Source of the DNA: JAGNHS01 sp964609695
Lineage (GTDB): Bacteria > Bdellovibrionota > UBA2428
Reading direction: 5' to 3'
NCBI GenBank assembly: GCA_964609695.1
Contig: CAZSSP010000004.1
Location: 132,051 to 196,050 of the forward strand
Length of the DNA: 64,000 bases
Shown: positions 1 through 9,408 of the stretch, in pieces
Layout of the letters: every line of letters begins with the position of its first letter
Position numbering within the stretch: position 1 is the stretch's first letter
The notes under the pieces: generated by a model
What the model was told of the DNA's origin: nothing
The model's database searches: none
What the model saw: the letters and a program-made list of their open reading frames with translations, nothing else
Made by a program: the position numbers and the translations under genes

Positions 1-503
1 CTGCGTTTTGTTCTAATAATTTCATGAGCATGGCGCTCAATGTCGGAAGCTTGGCCTTGCACTCCGCCGAGAGGTTGGTGAATCATGATTCTCGAGTTAG
101 GTAGGGCAAATCGTTTACCTTTTTCTCCGCCGCATAGCAGCAAAGAGCCCATGCTAGCCGCTAAACCAGTGCAATAGGTGGAAACAGGGCAAGTAACGTA
201 TTGCATGATGTCATAAATTCCGAGGCCAGCAGTCACACTTCCTCCGGGGCTATTTATGTACATAAAAATGTCTTTTTCAGCGTCTTCAGACTCTAAAAAC
301 AACAATTGAGCAATGATAGCGTTGGCAACTTGGTCGTTAACAACGGTGCCTAAGAAAATAATGCGATCCTTCAACAGGCGCGAGTAGATATCATAGACTC
401 GCTCTCCACGCGGAGTGTTTTCAATCACATAAGGAATGTTGGCTGTAATGTCACCCCAAGCTAACTGGGGATTATAAAAATTCGGGTCGTACTTACTGCT
501 CAT
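1..503 (-). CDS. clpP: ClpP, ATP-dependent protease proteolytic subunit (C-terminus outside the window)
   Basis: Serine peptidase subunit that forms the barrel-shaped proteolytic core used by ClpX or ClpA. The first 167 residues can be read. Two of the three catalytic residues are visible: Ser117 in GLAASMGS and His142 in MIHQPLGG; the Asp lies beyond the window edge. The substrate-groove stretch INSPGGSVTAG (residues 84-93 region) is intact. The ATG at 503-501 lies inside the end of tig (11-base overlap), so translation is probably coupled to the chaperone gene. Family identity is clear from the sequence; only completeness cannot be judged. Confidence 0.96.
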   Translation of the reverse strand, partial: MSSKYDPNFYNPQLAWGDITANIPYVIENTPRGERVYDIYSRLLKDRIIFLGTVVNDQVANAIIAQLLFLESEDAEKDIFMYINSPGGSVTAGLGIYDIMQYVTCPVSTYCTGLAASMGSLLLCGGEKGKRFALPNSRIMIHQPLGGVQGQASDIERHAHEIIRTKR

Positions 504-1776
504 CTTTCTTCAGGGCCTTTCCTGCAAAAACATCGAGCGTTTTAAGCTCGGTAAGTTGCTTTGCAAGGCCAGGAAGCATGCCTTTGGAACGAAGTTCCTC
601 AAGCAACTCTTGAGGCTTCCGCTGCTCTTGCATCGCATATCTTACTATTTCATCTCGGATGTCTTCTTGCGAGGCTTGAATGTTTTCTTTGCTAGCTATT
701 TCGCTGAGCAGCAATGAGGCTTTTACTTGTCTAAGTGCTCGAGTTTCCATCTCACTTTGCCATTCCTTGAGGCGTTGCTCAATTTGATCTTGTGGCAAGG
801 CCATTTGGGAAAGGTTACGCGCGGCTTCAGTGGCTAAATATTCAACTTGTTGATTCACTAAAGTTTGGGGAGCATCCACTGGGTTTTCGCTAATTAACCA
901 ATCTATGAATTCTTCTTTAATGTCATTTTTGAGACGAGTTTCTTTTTCTTTTCTCAGATCATCGCTTACGCGAGTTTTTAGAGACTCTAAAGTTTCAAAA
1001 GGACCAATCTTTTTTAAATTTTCTTCAGTCCACTCAGGAGTTTTACGAGATACCACGGCAAGAATTTCTACATCAAAATCGTAAGTTTTATTTGGAAAAG
1101 CTTGGTGAGATTCTTCATATTTAACTGTGAAACTTTTTTTGTCGCCCTTTTTTAATCCAGCGATGTTTTTGCAGAATTCTTTTCCAAAATAATTTTCAGC
1201 GGCATTTATAAACAAACTGTCGCCACCAACTTCAGGCACATCTTTTCCAGCTTCAGAAGCTTTAATTTTAATTCGAGCAAATGAAGTGGCGCCAATGATT
1301 TCAGTTTCAGGCGCATCTTCAAAAGTTGAAAGTCGCTCTTGAATATGACTTAGAGTTGTTGAAATTTCTTCTTCACTCACTTCAACAGAAGTGGGTTTTT
1401 TACTCGCAAAACCTTGGTAATTTTTCATGTTCACAGGCGGCATGTTTTCGAATTGAGCTGTGAATTTAAAACTATCACTATCTTTTACAGGTAAAAAATC
1501 AACTCTGGGTGAGTGTGCAGGTTGAAGAGAATTTTCTTTCAAGGCTTCGGGTAGAAATTTTTCTACAAGATTACGTGCAACATGGTCTTGTGCCATACCG
1601 CTATAAGTTTTTACGATTACGGATAAGGGGGCTTTACCTTTTCGAAAGCCTTTGAGTTCCGCTTCCTTTTGAATATCGCGGTATGTTTTTTCGAATTCTG
1701 CTTTTACAGAATCTACAGGAATTTCGACTGAGATTTTTTTAAAATGGCCATCAAGATTTTCAACTTCGTGTTTCAT
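493..1776 (-). CDS. tig: Trigger factor, ribosome-bound chaperone and peptidyl-prolyl isomerase
   Basis: Ribosome-associated folding factor that meets nascent chains at the exit tunnel. The N-terminal ribosome-binding signature GFRKGKAP is at residues 43-50, followed by an FKBP-like isomerase region (about 150-245) and the long helical C-terminal domain. The open frame extends 12 codons further upstream, but the ATG at 1776 gives the family's usual start (MKHEVENLDG) with an AAGGTG ribosome site just upstream. At 427 aa it has normal length. It overlaps lgt upstream by 17 bases and clpP downstream by 11; tig-clpP adjacency is a common bacterial arrangement. Confidence 0.95.
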   Translation of the reverse strand: MKHEVENLDGHFKKISVEIPVDSVKAEFEKTYRDIQKEAELKGFRKGKAPLSVIVKTYSGMAQDHVARNLVEKFLPEALKENSLQPAHSPRVDFLPVKDSDSFKFTAQFENMPPVNMKNYQGFASKKPTSVEVSEEEISTTLSHIQERLSTFEDAPETEIIGATSFARIKIKASEAGKDVPEVGGDSLFINAAENYFGKEFCKNIAGLKKGDKKSFTVKYEESHQAFPNKTYDFDVEILAVVSRKTPEWTEENLKKIGPFETLESLKTRVSDDLRKEKETRLKNDIKEEFIDWLISENPVDAPQTLVNQQVEYLATEAARNLSQMALPQDQIEQRLKEWQSEMETRALRQVKASLLLSEIASKENIQASQEDIRDEIVRYAMQEQRKPQELLEELRSKGMLPGLAKQLTELKTLDVFAGKALKKDEQ

Positions 1777-2527
1777 GGGCACCTTTATGGATCCTTGCGC
1801 CAAGAAAATCAAGTAAAAGCAGGACTAAGATTATAGCAATTGATATCCATTGGGAGGGTGAAAGAGCTCCCCATTGTCCTCTCGAGGGGTCTCCTCGGGT
1901 AAATTCATTGAAAAATCGCAAAAAAGCATAGCTAAATAGATAGATTTTCCACGATTTCAGCCCCTTTTTTAGGGGTTTTCTATTGTTGATAAATAGGGCT
2001 ATAGAAATAATAATAAGCCCTATAATTTCATACACTTGACTAGGGTGTAACGGAATATTTGTCGGGGCCTTTGAGAAGGGGTCTTGATAGTAAATGGCCC
2101 AAGGAAGATTACATTTTTTCCCGTAACAACAGCCCTTTAGAAGACAACCGAGCCTTCCAAGGGCGTGGGCTAAGGATAGCCCGGGGCTGGCGGCACTAAA
2201 AAGCGCTTCCCAAGGAATTTTGTTTTTATAGGCTAAAAAAAGGAGACAAAGGGCTCCAGAAATTAAGCCTCCATAAAAACCTATGCCTCCATGATAAAGG
2301 AAACTATTTAAGGTGAAGTCGAAATTCGAAATGAGATAAAAAAACCTAGCGCCCAAGAGTGCAGAAAATATAGTGGGGATACTCAGCATGAGGATAAGTT
2401 GGGGAGAAATATTAAAGCGCCGCGCTTCTAGCGCACTCACAAAGACCCCAAGAAGTAGAGATAATAGCAATATAAATGGATAGCTTTGTACTTGTAGAAA
2501 GCTAAAATTAACGAGAAGTGGGCGCAT
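1760..2527 (-). CDS. lgt: Prolipoprotein diacylglyceryl transferase
   Basis: Inner-membrane enzyme that transfers diacylglycerol from phosphatidylglycerol to the lipobox cysteine of prolipoproteins, the first step of lipoprotein maturation. Seven or so hydrophobic segments are visible. Two family signatures are present: HGGIGFYGG near residue 79 and the Lgt signature GRLGCLLKGCCYG near residues 123-135, followed by HPSQVYE. It sits directly between lspA, which does the second step, and tig, overlapping lspA by 20 bases. That places lipoprotein acylation and signal cleavage in one transcript. The highly basic C-terminus is unremarkable. Confidence 0.95.
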   Translation of the reverse strand: MRPLLVNFSFLQVQSYPFILLLSLLLGVFVSALEARRFNISPQLILMLSIPTIFSALLGARFFYLISNFDFTLNSFLYHGGIGFYGGLISGALCLLFLAYKNKIPWEALFSAASPGLSLAHALGRLGCLLKGCCYGKKCNLPWAIYYQDPFSKAPTNIPLHPSQVYEIIGLIIISIALFINNRKPLKKGLKSWKIYLFSYAFLRFFNEFTRGDPSRGQWGALSPSQWISIAIILVLLLLDFLGARIHKGAHETRS

Positions 2528-3065
2528 TCTTATTCAAGACATAAGATTCAAACATAATAAGAATTACAGCAATTGTTACGGCGGCATCCGCGACATTAAA
2601 GACGGGCCAATGGCAGGTGTTGCCATCAACGGTATAAAATAATGGAATGCAGGAACCACTTTTAGTGGTGTAAAACCAATCGATAAAATCGACCACATAA
2701 CTTAAATGAATGCGGTCGATAAAATTACCAAGGGCACCGCCTACAACAAGCCCCATTGTTAGGGGGCGATAAATTTCATTTTTTTCAAATTTTCTGATGT
2801 GAAAATACCAAAGCCCTCCCAGAATTAAAAATGGAAGGATGCTTAAGAGAACTTTTTGAAGCTCGGGGGGGAGCGGACTGTTGGGGCCATTAAAAACCCC
2901 AAAAGCAAGTCCCCTATTATGGACAAAGGTCCATTGCCACCAACTTAAAAAGGGTTTTGATTCCCCTTCAAATTGGAATAGATCGAGAACGGTTTTTTTA
3001 GTCCATTGGTCTAAAACGAGTATCATGAGGGCTAAAGAGGAAATGATGCTATAGACGCGGCTCAT
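2508..3065 (-). CDS. lspA: Lipoprotein signal peptidase (signal peptidase II)
   Basis: Aspartyl protease of the inner membrane that removes the signal peptide from diacylated prolipoproteins. Four hydrophobic segments are seen. The conserved blocks are DQWTKK (residues 19-24), NRGLAFG (50-56), GNFIDR (113-118), VVDFID with catalytic Asp126 and FNVADA with catalytic Asp160. The 185 aa length is slightly above typical because of a short insert around residues 132-150 (about TTKSGS to TCHWP). It is the first gene of the lspA-lgt-tig-clpP run and diverges from ileS across 93 bases. Start ATG at 3065. Confidence 0.95.
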   Translation of the reverse strand: MSRVYSIISSLALMILVLDQWTKKTVLDLFQFEGESKPFLSWWQWTFVHNRGLAFGVFNGPNSPLPPELQKVLLSILPFLILGGLWYFHIRKFEKNEIYRPLTMGLVVGGALGNFIDRIHLSYVVDFIDWFYTTKSGSCIPLFYTVDGNTCHWPVFNVADAAVTIAVILIMFESYVLNKNAPTSR

Positions 3066-3158
3066 GTATCAACAATAGAACGATCTCGGCTAAAGAAAAA
3101 GACTCGAAAAATAAAATGGGCTCCGAAAAAAGGTCTCCTGTGCTATGCTTAGGAAATT

Positions 3159-6100
3159 GTGGAAAAGCGCTTTCCAGAGTTCGGTAGTGACTACTCATTT
3201 TCTAAACTTGAAGAAAAGATTTTGGCCTTTTGGCGTTCTGAAAAAATTTTTCAAAGAAGTTTAGACAACACTCAAGGCAAAAAAGAATTCTATTTTTATG
3301 ATGGCCCTCCGTTTGCCACTGGCTTACCTCATTATGGCCACCTTTTAGCTGGAACCATTAAAGACATTGTTCCTCGATATTGGACTCAGCGAGGCTATCA
3401 TGTGGCTAGAAAATTTGGATGGGATTGCCATGGGCTTCCCGTCGAATTTGAAATGGAAAAAACTTTGGGTTTGTCGGGTTCTTTGGCCATCAGAGACTAC
3501 GGAGTCGCAAAATTCAATGAAGCCTGTCGCGGTACCGTGCTCAGATATGCAGCCGATTGGAAGCGAGTGGTTGAGCGTTTGGGTCGTTGGATCGACATGG
3601 ACAACGATTACAAAACCATGGACGCCAAATTCATGGAAAGTGTTTGGTGGGTTTTCAAAGAACTCCACAATAAGGGTTTAATTTATCAAGGTAAAAAAGT
3701 TGTTCCTTATTCTTGGCGTTTAACGGCACCTTTATCTAATTTTGAAGCTTCATTAAATTATAAAAGCATTCAAGATCCTTCTATTTCAGTTTTGATGCCT
3801 CTTAAAGACAGTGATTTGGGAGATGATGTTGCCATTGCTATTTGGACAACAACTCCATGGACACTTCCTTCAAATTTAGCTGTGGCCATTCAATTGGATC
3901 CTAAAAAAGTTCAATATTCATTATATGAACTCAAAGAAGCGCATGGAAATATTCGTAAAATTGTCATCGCAGATTTTGCTTACGAAGTTTATCAAAATAT
4001 TTTAGGAAACAAACTTCAAGAAATTTCGGCAACCCAATTGCTTGGGCAATTCTATCTGCCTTTGTTTGATGTTTTTAATGATGAAGAAAGAAAAGCACAA
4101 AAAGCTTTTCGAGTGATAGATGGAAGTAGCTTTGTCACTTCAGGGACTGGAACAGGACTTGTTCATTGTGCTCCAGCTTTCGGTGAGGATGACTTTTTTG
4201 CGTGTCAGGCGAATGGAATCGAAGCGGTTGACCCTACCGACATGCAGGCTACTTTTACTGACAAAATAAAAGCCGATTCTACTTTGGCTTCAGTACAAGG
4301 CGTATTTGTTAAAGATGCTGATAAAACTATTATTGGATTAATTAAAGATAAGAAGAGATTACTTAAGCAGGATACTCTTCAGCACTCTTATCCATTTTGT
4401 GAGCGCTCCGACACTCCTCTCATTTATAAAGCGATTTCAAGTTGGTTTGTAAAAGTTGAATCCATGCGCGAGGCCATGCTGGCTAATAATCAAAAAATTC
4501 GCTGGGTGCCTGACAATATTAAAGAAGGGCGCTTTGGTACTTGGCTCGCAAATGCTCGAGACTGGTGTATTTCGAGAAATCGTTTTTGGGGAACCCCTAT
4601 TCCTGTTTGGATTTGTGAAAAGTGTGAAAAATGGACTGTTGTTGGAAGCCAAGAAGAACTTGAAAAGCTTTCTTCCAAAAAAGTTCCCGATCTTCACATG
4701 CATTTTGTTGATGAAATCAAAATAGATTGTTCTCATTGTGGCGAAAAGCAATCCATGAAGAGAACTCCTGAAGTTTTAGATTGTTGGTTTGAGTCGGGCT
4801 CAATGCCTTATGCTCAGGAGCATTATCCTTTTGAAAATAAGGAAAAACTAGATCAGTCTTTTCCGGCAGATTTTATTGCCGAGGGACTCGATCAAACTCG
4901 GGGATGGTTTTACACGCTCACAGTTCTCTCGACAGCACTATTTGGAAAACCTGCATTTGAGAGCTGTATCGTGAATGGAATTGTGTTGGCGGAAGACGGC
5001 CGAAAAATGAGTAAGCGTCTTAAAAACTATCCCGATCCAAATCTCATTTTCGAAAAATATGGAGCCGATGCACTTCGTTTATATTTAGTCCAATCTCCAG
5101 CCATGCACGCTGAGGATTTGCGCTTTACCGAAAAACAACTTGTTGAACTCATGCGCGCTGTAATGCTTCCTTTGTGGAACGCGTATTCCTTTTTCTCTTC
5201 CTACGCCAATATTGATTTGTGGTATCCAGAGGGGCTTGAGGTTTCGGGAGAAGCCACAGATCTAGATAGATGGATTTTGGGTCGAGTTAAAGAAACTGAA
5301 GCCCAGATTCATGAAAAAATGGAAGCCTTTCATCTTTATGAAGTTCCTCCATTGTTGACTTCCTTTATTGATGACTTAACTAATTGGTATATTCGCCTTA
5401 ATCGCGAAAGATTTTGGTCTGAGAGAAATTCAAAAACAGAAGCCAACAAAGAGGCGGCCTATTCTACTCTTTATTGTGTGCTGATGAGATTGACTAAAAT
5501 CCTTTCACCAGTGCTTCCATTTATGAGTGAAGTTCTCTTTGCTTCTTTAAATAGAATGACTCTTGATGAATTGAAGGGATCCGAAGTTAAAAGTGTTCAC
5601 GAAAGTTTCTTTGATGATCTTTCTACTTTAAGTTTAAGCGAGTCTGATAAAACATTGTTGAGGCAAGTCAGTGTCGCGAAAAAAATTATTCTATTAGGAA
5701 GAAGTTTGCGTGGAGAAGCTAAAATTGGACTTCGCCAGCCACTTTTGAGTTTACGAGTTGCGGGTTTAAGTCAGTCTGAATCAGACGAACTTTCGGCCTT
5801 AAAGGGATTAGTTTGTCAGGAGCTCAATATTAGAAGCATTACGTTGGTCGATCGAGCTTCTGATTTGGTTGAGGAAAGCGCTCGGCCTAATTTTAAAATA
5901 TTGGGAAAACGAATTGGTCCCGATATGAAAGAATTGCAATCCATACTTCAGTCATGGACTTCCAAAGACATTTTAGATTTTGAAGCCAAAGGCGTTTGGC
6001 TGTTTAAGGGCCATGAGCTCAAATTAGGTGAAATTGAAATTGTTAGAAAAGCTAAAGAAGGTCGATTTGCTTTGGCTCAATTCAGTTTAGTTGCAGAATT

Positions 6101-6392
6101 AGACACAACATTAAACGATGAATTGCTTGATGAAGGGGTTCAGCGAGAGCTTGTGAATCGAATCCAGCAACGCAGAAAAGAAATGAAACTTAAACTTACA
6201 GACAGAATTGCAGTCAAATGGTGGGCCACTCCAGGATCACGAATTGAGAGAGTTTTGACGACAGAAGATTTCTTGCGTCAAACGGCAAATGAGACACTTT
6301 CAAATTCTTTTGAGCAGCTTAAAGAAGCTCCTTCGCTAGAAAAAGAGAATTTAGAAGGTCATGGCGAGCTCAGTTTCGAAGTTAAAATTTAA
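3159..6392 (+). CDS. ileS: Isoleucyl-tRNA synthetase, eukaryote-like (IleRS2) class
   Basis: Class I synthetase that charges tRNA-Ile. The HIGH motif reads HYGH (residues 58-61) within PPFATGLPHYGH, and the KMSKS loop reads KMSKR (616-620) followed by LKNYPDP. Both contexts match cytosolic eukaryotic IleRS and the bacterial type-2 enzymes rather than the E. coli type. A CP1 editing domain lies in the middle. Two CxxC pairs (CEKCEKW and CSHCGEK) lie just before the KMSKR region in sequence. 1077 aa is normal. The start is GTG at 3159 with AGGA eight bases upstream. The gene is monocistronic or co-transcribed with the M16 gene that follows at once. Confidence 0.96.
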   Translation: MEKRFPEFGSDYSFSKLEEKILAFWRSEKIFQRSLDNTQGKKEFYFYDGPPFATGLPHYGHLLAGTIKDIVPRYWTQRGYHVARKFGWDCHGLPVEFEMEKTLGLSGSLAIRDYGVAKFNEACRGTVLRYAADWKRVVERLGRWIDMDNDYKTMDAKFMESVWWVFKELHNKGLIYQGKKVVPYSWRLTAPLSNFEASLNYKSIQDPSISVLMPLKDSDLGDDVAIAIWTTTPWTLPSNLAVAIQLDPKKVQYSLYELKEAHGNIRKIVIADFAYEVYQNILGNKLQEISATQLLGQFYLPLFDVFNDEERKAQKAFRVIDGSSFVTSGTGTGLVHCAPAFGEDDFFACQANGIEAVDPTDMQATFTDKIKADSTLASVQGVFVKDADKTIIGLIKDKKRLLKQDTLQHSYPFCERSDTPLIYKAISSWFVKVESMREAMLANNQKIRWVPDNIKEGRFGTWLANARDWCISRNRFWGTPIPVWICEKCEKWTVVGSQEELEKLSSKKVPDLHMHFVDEIKIDCSHCGEKQSMKRTPEVLDCWFESGSMPYAQEHYPFENKEKLDQSFPADFIAEGLDQTRGWFYTLTVLSTALFGKPAFESCIVNGIVLAEDGRKMSKRLKNYPDPNLIFEKYGADALRLYLVQSPAMHAEDLRFTEKQLVELMRAVMLPLWNAYSFFSSYANIDLWYPEGLEVSGEATDLDRWILGRVKETEAQIHEKMEAFHLYEVPPLLTSFIDDLTNWYIRLNRERFWSERNSKTEANKEAAYSTLYCVLMRLTKILSPVLPFMSEVLFASLNRMTLDELKGSEVKSVHESFFDDLSTLSLSESDKTLLRQVSVAKKIILLGRSLRGEAKIGLRQPLLSLRVAGLSQSESDELSALKGLVCQELNIRSITLVDRASDLVEESARPNFKILGKRIGPDMKELQSILQSWTSKDILDFEAKGVWLFKGHELKLGEIEIVRKAKEGRFALAQFSLVAELDTTLNDELLDEGVQRELVNRIQQRRKEMKLKLTDRIAVKWWATPGSRIERVLTTEDFLRQTANETLSNSFEQLKEAPSLEKENLEGHGELSFEVKI

Positions 6393-6451
6393 TATTGAAA
6401 GTTAGACAATTTAAGGCGACACACTGCGCGTCTATCCTATTGTCCCTCGTC

Positions 6452-9376
6452 ATGTATAAGAAGCTACCTAAACTTTGTCTTTCGTTTATTCTTATTTTTT
6501 GTCATCATAAGAGCCTGATGGCTGAAATAACATTTGATCATGAAAATATTAATGGCTGGGATGTCTATTTAGTCGATACCGGTATTGGTAATGAAATGGC
6601 TATGGCCATTCGAGTGGAAACAGGTGCTTTGCACGATGACCCTAAAGTGCATGCTGGCCGTGCTCATTTGTGGGAGCATGTTATATTTCAAGGTTCTAAA
6701 AGCTTTCCTGATCCTAATTATTTTTTTAATGAAGCTAATAAATTAGGCGCTACTGACGCTAATGCTTACACTGCCGACGATCACACTCTTTTTCTTTTAA
6801 AGTTTCATGAGTCTCAATTTTCTGGAGCCTCTAAAATTTTAACATCTCTTTTTAGAGAGCCACTTCTTGATCCAAAATATTTTAATACTGAGAGAGACAA
6901 CGTGGTGAATGAGGCCAAGGACTATAAGGCGCGTGATGACATTGCACTTAATGACGGTCTTTTAATTTATTTGCTAGAAGAAAGTCATCCATTTCGTATG
7001 TATCACGTGGGTGAAGAGTCGCAACTTAATGCGATGACTATTAAGGACTTGGCGACACTTTATTATTCCAACTATCGACCAGGTTCTAGTGCAGTTTTTG
7101 TGAGCGGAAATTTTAGAAGAGCTGCTAAAGATCTCAGCATGACAAGCAAGGAGCAAGTTTTAGCAAATTTAAAAGTAAGATTGACTCCTTTTGAGGCTCC
7201 AAAAGATTTAGAGCTTCCACCTCCTAATAAGGATAAAGTTTTTCCTTCTTTAAAAAGCGGTGGGTACAATTACGTTGAGTTTAAGTCTACAGATGAAAAC
7301 GTAAGATCGTTTCAAGTGAATATTCCTTTTGAGGCCGATATCAATCCTATCGTTCTTGAAACTTTAACAGATTATTTAAATATTCAATTAAAAGGAGCTT
7401 TAGCTAAAGAACTTAAAGATGCTAACGTCACAACACAGTTTAGGATTCAGGGAAATGACGTTAACAATATAAGATTTCTTGAAGTCTATGCTTCTTTGGA
7501 TCATGGGCAATCAGATGTTTTGAGAGATGCCGTTGTTAAAAATTTGTTTAAAAAGATTAAGGCGCTTTTATCTTCGGGATTGAATTCAGAGACCATTCAG
7601 TTTCTCCGTCAAAGAAATATTAGCTCATATGAAAAAATGAAAGATCCTTTGAGTGCTGCTGAGCATTTAGGAGAATTCATTTCAAAATGGAAAACAGAGG
7701 TCAACGCTTTTAATTTTAGAGGACTTTATTCACAAGTTACTCTTGAACAGATGCAGGATGCAGCTCGAATTATTTTTACAAAGCCGCAATTGTTGATGAG
7801 CTATGTGGGGCCAGATGTAGTGTCTTCTGAGATTGATCCTGTTTTTGGTAGGGCCTTCAATCGAGTAAAAAATCAAAAGCTCTTGGATGATGTCGATGCC
7901 ATTATGAAAGACAATCCTTCAGTGAGCGCTGAATTGGAAATTCCGAAATTTAATTTGGCTTTTAGAGAAAAACCACTGGCATTAGCCGATGAGCTTATTA
8001 AAATCCAAGGCGATGCTCGTTTTTCAAGAGATCCTTTTTTAGTTTCAAAACATAGTAGTAATGAGGGAGCTCTTCAGGTGGAAGTAGAGTTTTCACCAAA
8101 TACTAAAACTGAAGAATTTGCAGCCATGCAAATCTTTCTACGAGCCTTTATTGAAGAAAATAGAACTTTGTTTACATACTTTGATGCACTTTCTATTAAG
8201 GTCAACGCTTCTCAGGCTGGAAATCTTATGTTTTCAAGTGCTGGAAACTCGTTGGCTGCACTTAAAGTTCAAGAATGGTTTTGGCCGGCTTTCAAAGCAT
8301 TTAAGCCTAGCGCCGATATTTTGAAAAAAGCCAAAACACTTATTGTTCAAGCCAATGCAAAAAATCAAATGAATAGTTTTCCTCCCCAAATCACCATTCG
8401 TCAGTTAAAGCCTTATTTTTACGTACAGAATGCGCAAGAATTGGAAGCTTCTAAATTGGAAAAAGCCATTGAAGAAATGGATTTAACAAAAGTGATTTCT
8501 AGTGTTGAAAATACTTTAGAGCGAACGGACCTTAATTTAGGACTTTACGGTGATTATGAGCGCTCTGATGTTGAGGGTTTTGCTGCGTTGATTAAAAAAG
8601 TTTTTCCAAAAGCTCTGACAGCAGATGAGCGGGTTGCGTCTGATCGAAGACCTATAGGTCTTAAAAAAGACCTCATCATAGAGCTCGATCTACCCTCCAC
8701 AAAAAAAGTCGGAGATGTGTCTCTTATGAGAGCTATTCCGGGAGCAAGTTTTGAAAACATAGCTCAAGATGACAGAAAACTAAGAGCCTTTTATTCCATC
8801 GCTGAAGAATTTTTAAACATGAGAGTCTTTGATATTAACCGCAACGAAAAAGCTTTGGGTTATGTTCAAAGAGCAACTTCAATTAAAACTAAAAAAGCTT
8901 ATTGGATGCTCTTTTTAGGAATGACAGGAGATTTAGAAAAGGAAGGGGAAGCCAAAATAGAGGGTGACTCCAGAGCTGCACTAGTAGTTGATGGTTGGAA
9001 GCGATCGCTAGAGCTTTTACGAAATATTTCAAGCGCGGAATTCGAAGAAATTCGAGCGGGCATTCAGCTTAGAAGAAAAATTGAGAAAGTTGAAATTGAT
9101 GAATTGTTGGATGAGGCCTTTTCTCTTTATCATCAAAGTGAAGGTGTGGAGCACACTATGGAATCTTTTGATTCTGAATTGGCCACTCTAAGTTACGAAC
9201 AGTTTTTAGCGCTCAGCAAAGAATTTCTATTAGATCAAAACATAGCCTTAGATGTGGTTTCATCTAGAGATTCGGCCAAAACACGAAATGAAATGGCTAA
9301 AAGTGACTCACACTATACATGTCAGTCTTCATTATTATTGGCGGGCACAAAAGAATTGCCTAGTTTGATGAAGTAG
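6452..9376 (+). CDS. Exported M16-family (pitrilysin/insulinase-like) zinc metallopeptidase
   Basis: Large peptidase with the inverted zinc motif HLWEH (His72, Glu75, His76) and the distal Glu in the NVVNEAKDYKARDD stretch, as in M16A enzymes. 974 aa fits the two-lobed single-chain pitrilysin layout with four alpha/beta repeats. I chose the ATG at 6452 because it gives a signal peptide (MYKKLPK, then a hydrophobic run ending LMA) before EITFDHEN. An in-frame TTG at 6395 would put 19 poorly fitting residues in front. Predicted periplasmic or secreted. Neither start has a clear ribosome-binding site. Substrate unknown. Confidence 0.88.
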   Translation: MYKKLPKLCLSFILIFCHHKSLMAEITFDHENINGWDVYLVDTGIGNEMAMAIRVETGALHDDPKVHAGRAHLWEHVIFQGSKSFPDPNYFFNEANKLGATDANAYTADDHTLFLLKFHESQFSGASKILTSLFREPLLDPKYFNTERDNVVNEAKDYKARDDIALNDGLLIYLLEESHPFRMYHVGEESQLNAMTIKDLATLYYSNYRPGSSAVFVSGNFRRAAKDLSMTSKEQVLANLKVRLTPFEAPKDLELPPPNKDKVFPSLKSGGYNYVEFKSTDENVRSFQVNIPFEADINPIVLETLTDYLNIQLKGALAKELKDANVTTQFRIQGNDVNNIRFLEVYASLDHGQSDVLRDAVVKNLFKKIKALLSSGLNSETIQFLRQRNISSYEKMKDPLSAAEHLGEFISKWKTEVNAFNFRGLYSQVTLEQMQDAARIIFTKPQLLMSYVGPDVVSSEIDPVFGRAFNRVKNQKLLDDVDAIMKDNPSVSAELEIPKFNLAFREKPLALADELIKIQGDARFSRDPFLVSKHSSNEGALQVEVEFSPNTKTEEFAAMQIFLRAFIEENRTLFTYFDALSIKVNASQAGNLMFSSAGNSLAALKVQEWFWPAFKAFKPSADILKKAKTLIVQANAKNQMNSFPPQITIRQLKPYFYVQNAQELEASKLEKAIEEMDLTKVISSVENTLERTDLNLGLYGDYERSDVEGFAALIKKVFPKALTADERVASDRRPIGLKKDLIIELDLPSTKKVGDVSLMRAIPGASFENIAQDDRKLRAFYSIAEEFLNMRVFDINRNEKALGYVQRATSIKTKKAYWMLFLGMTGDLEKEGEAKIEGDSRAALVVDGWKRSLELLRNISSAEFEEIRAGIQLRRKIEKVEIDELLDEAFSLYHQSEGVEHTMESFDSELATLSYEQFLALSKEFLLDQNIALDVVSSRDSAKTRNEMAKSDSHYTCQSSLLLAGTKELPSLMK

Positions 9377-9396
9377 GAAAATTATCACTTAGGAAT

Positions 9397-9402
9397 TATA
9401 AT
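9397..9402 (+). promoter_or_regulatory. Consensus -10 box seven bases before the GTG of the 9409 gene
   Basis: A perfect TATAAT ends six bases before the GTG start, which would put transcription start on the GTG itself. No convincing -35 hexamer is seen at 16-18 bases upstream (TAGGAA/AGGAAA). This would make the gene leaderless if real; in A/T-rich DNA the hexamer could also be chance. Confidence 0.4.
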
Positions 9403-9408
9403 CCTACT

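Noticed and set aside
6395..6451. TTG start for the M16 peptidase
   Set aside because: Would add 19 residues before a clear signal peptide; no ribosome site.
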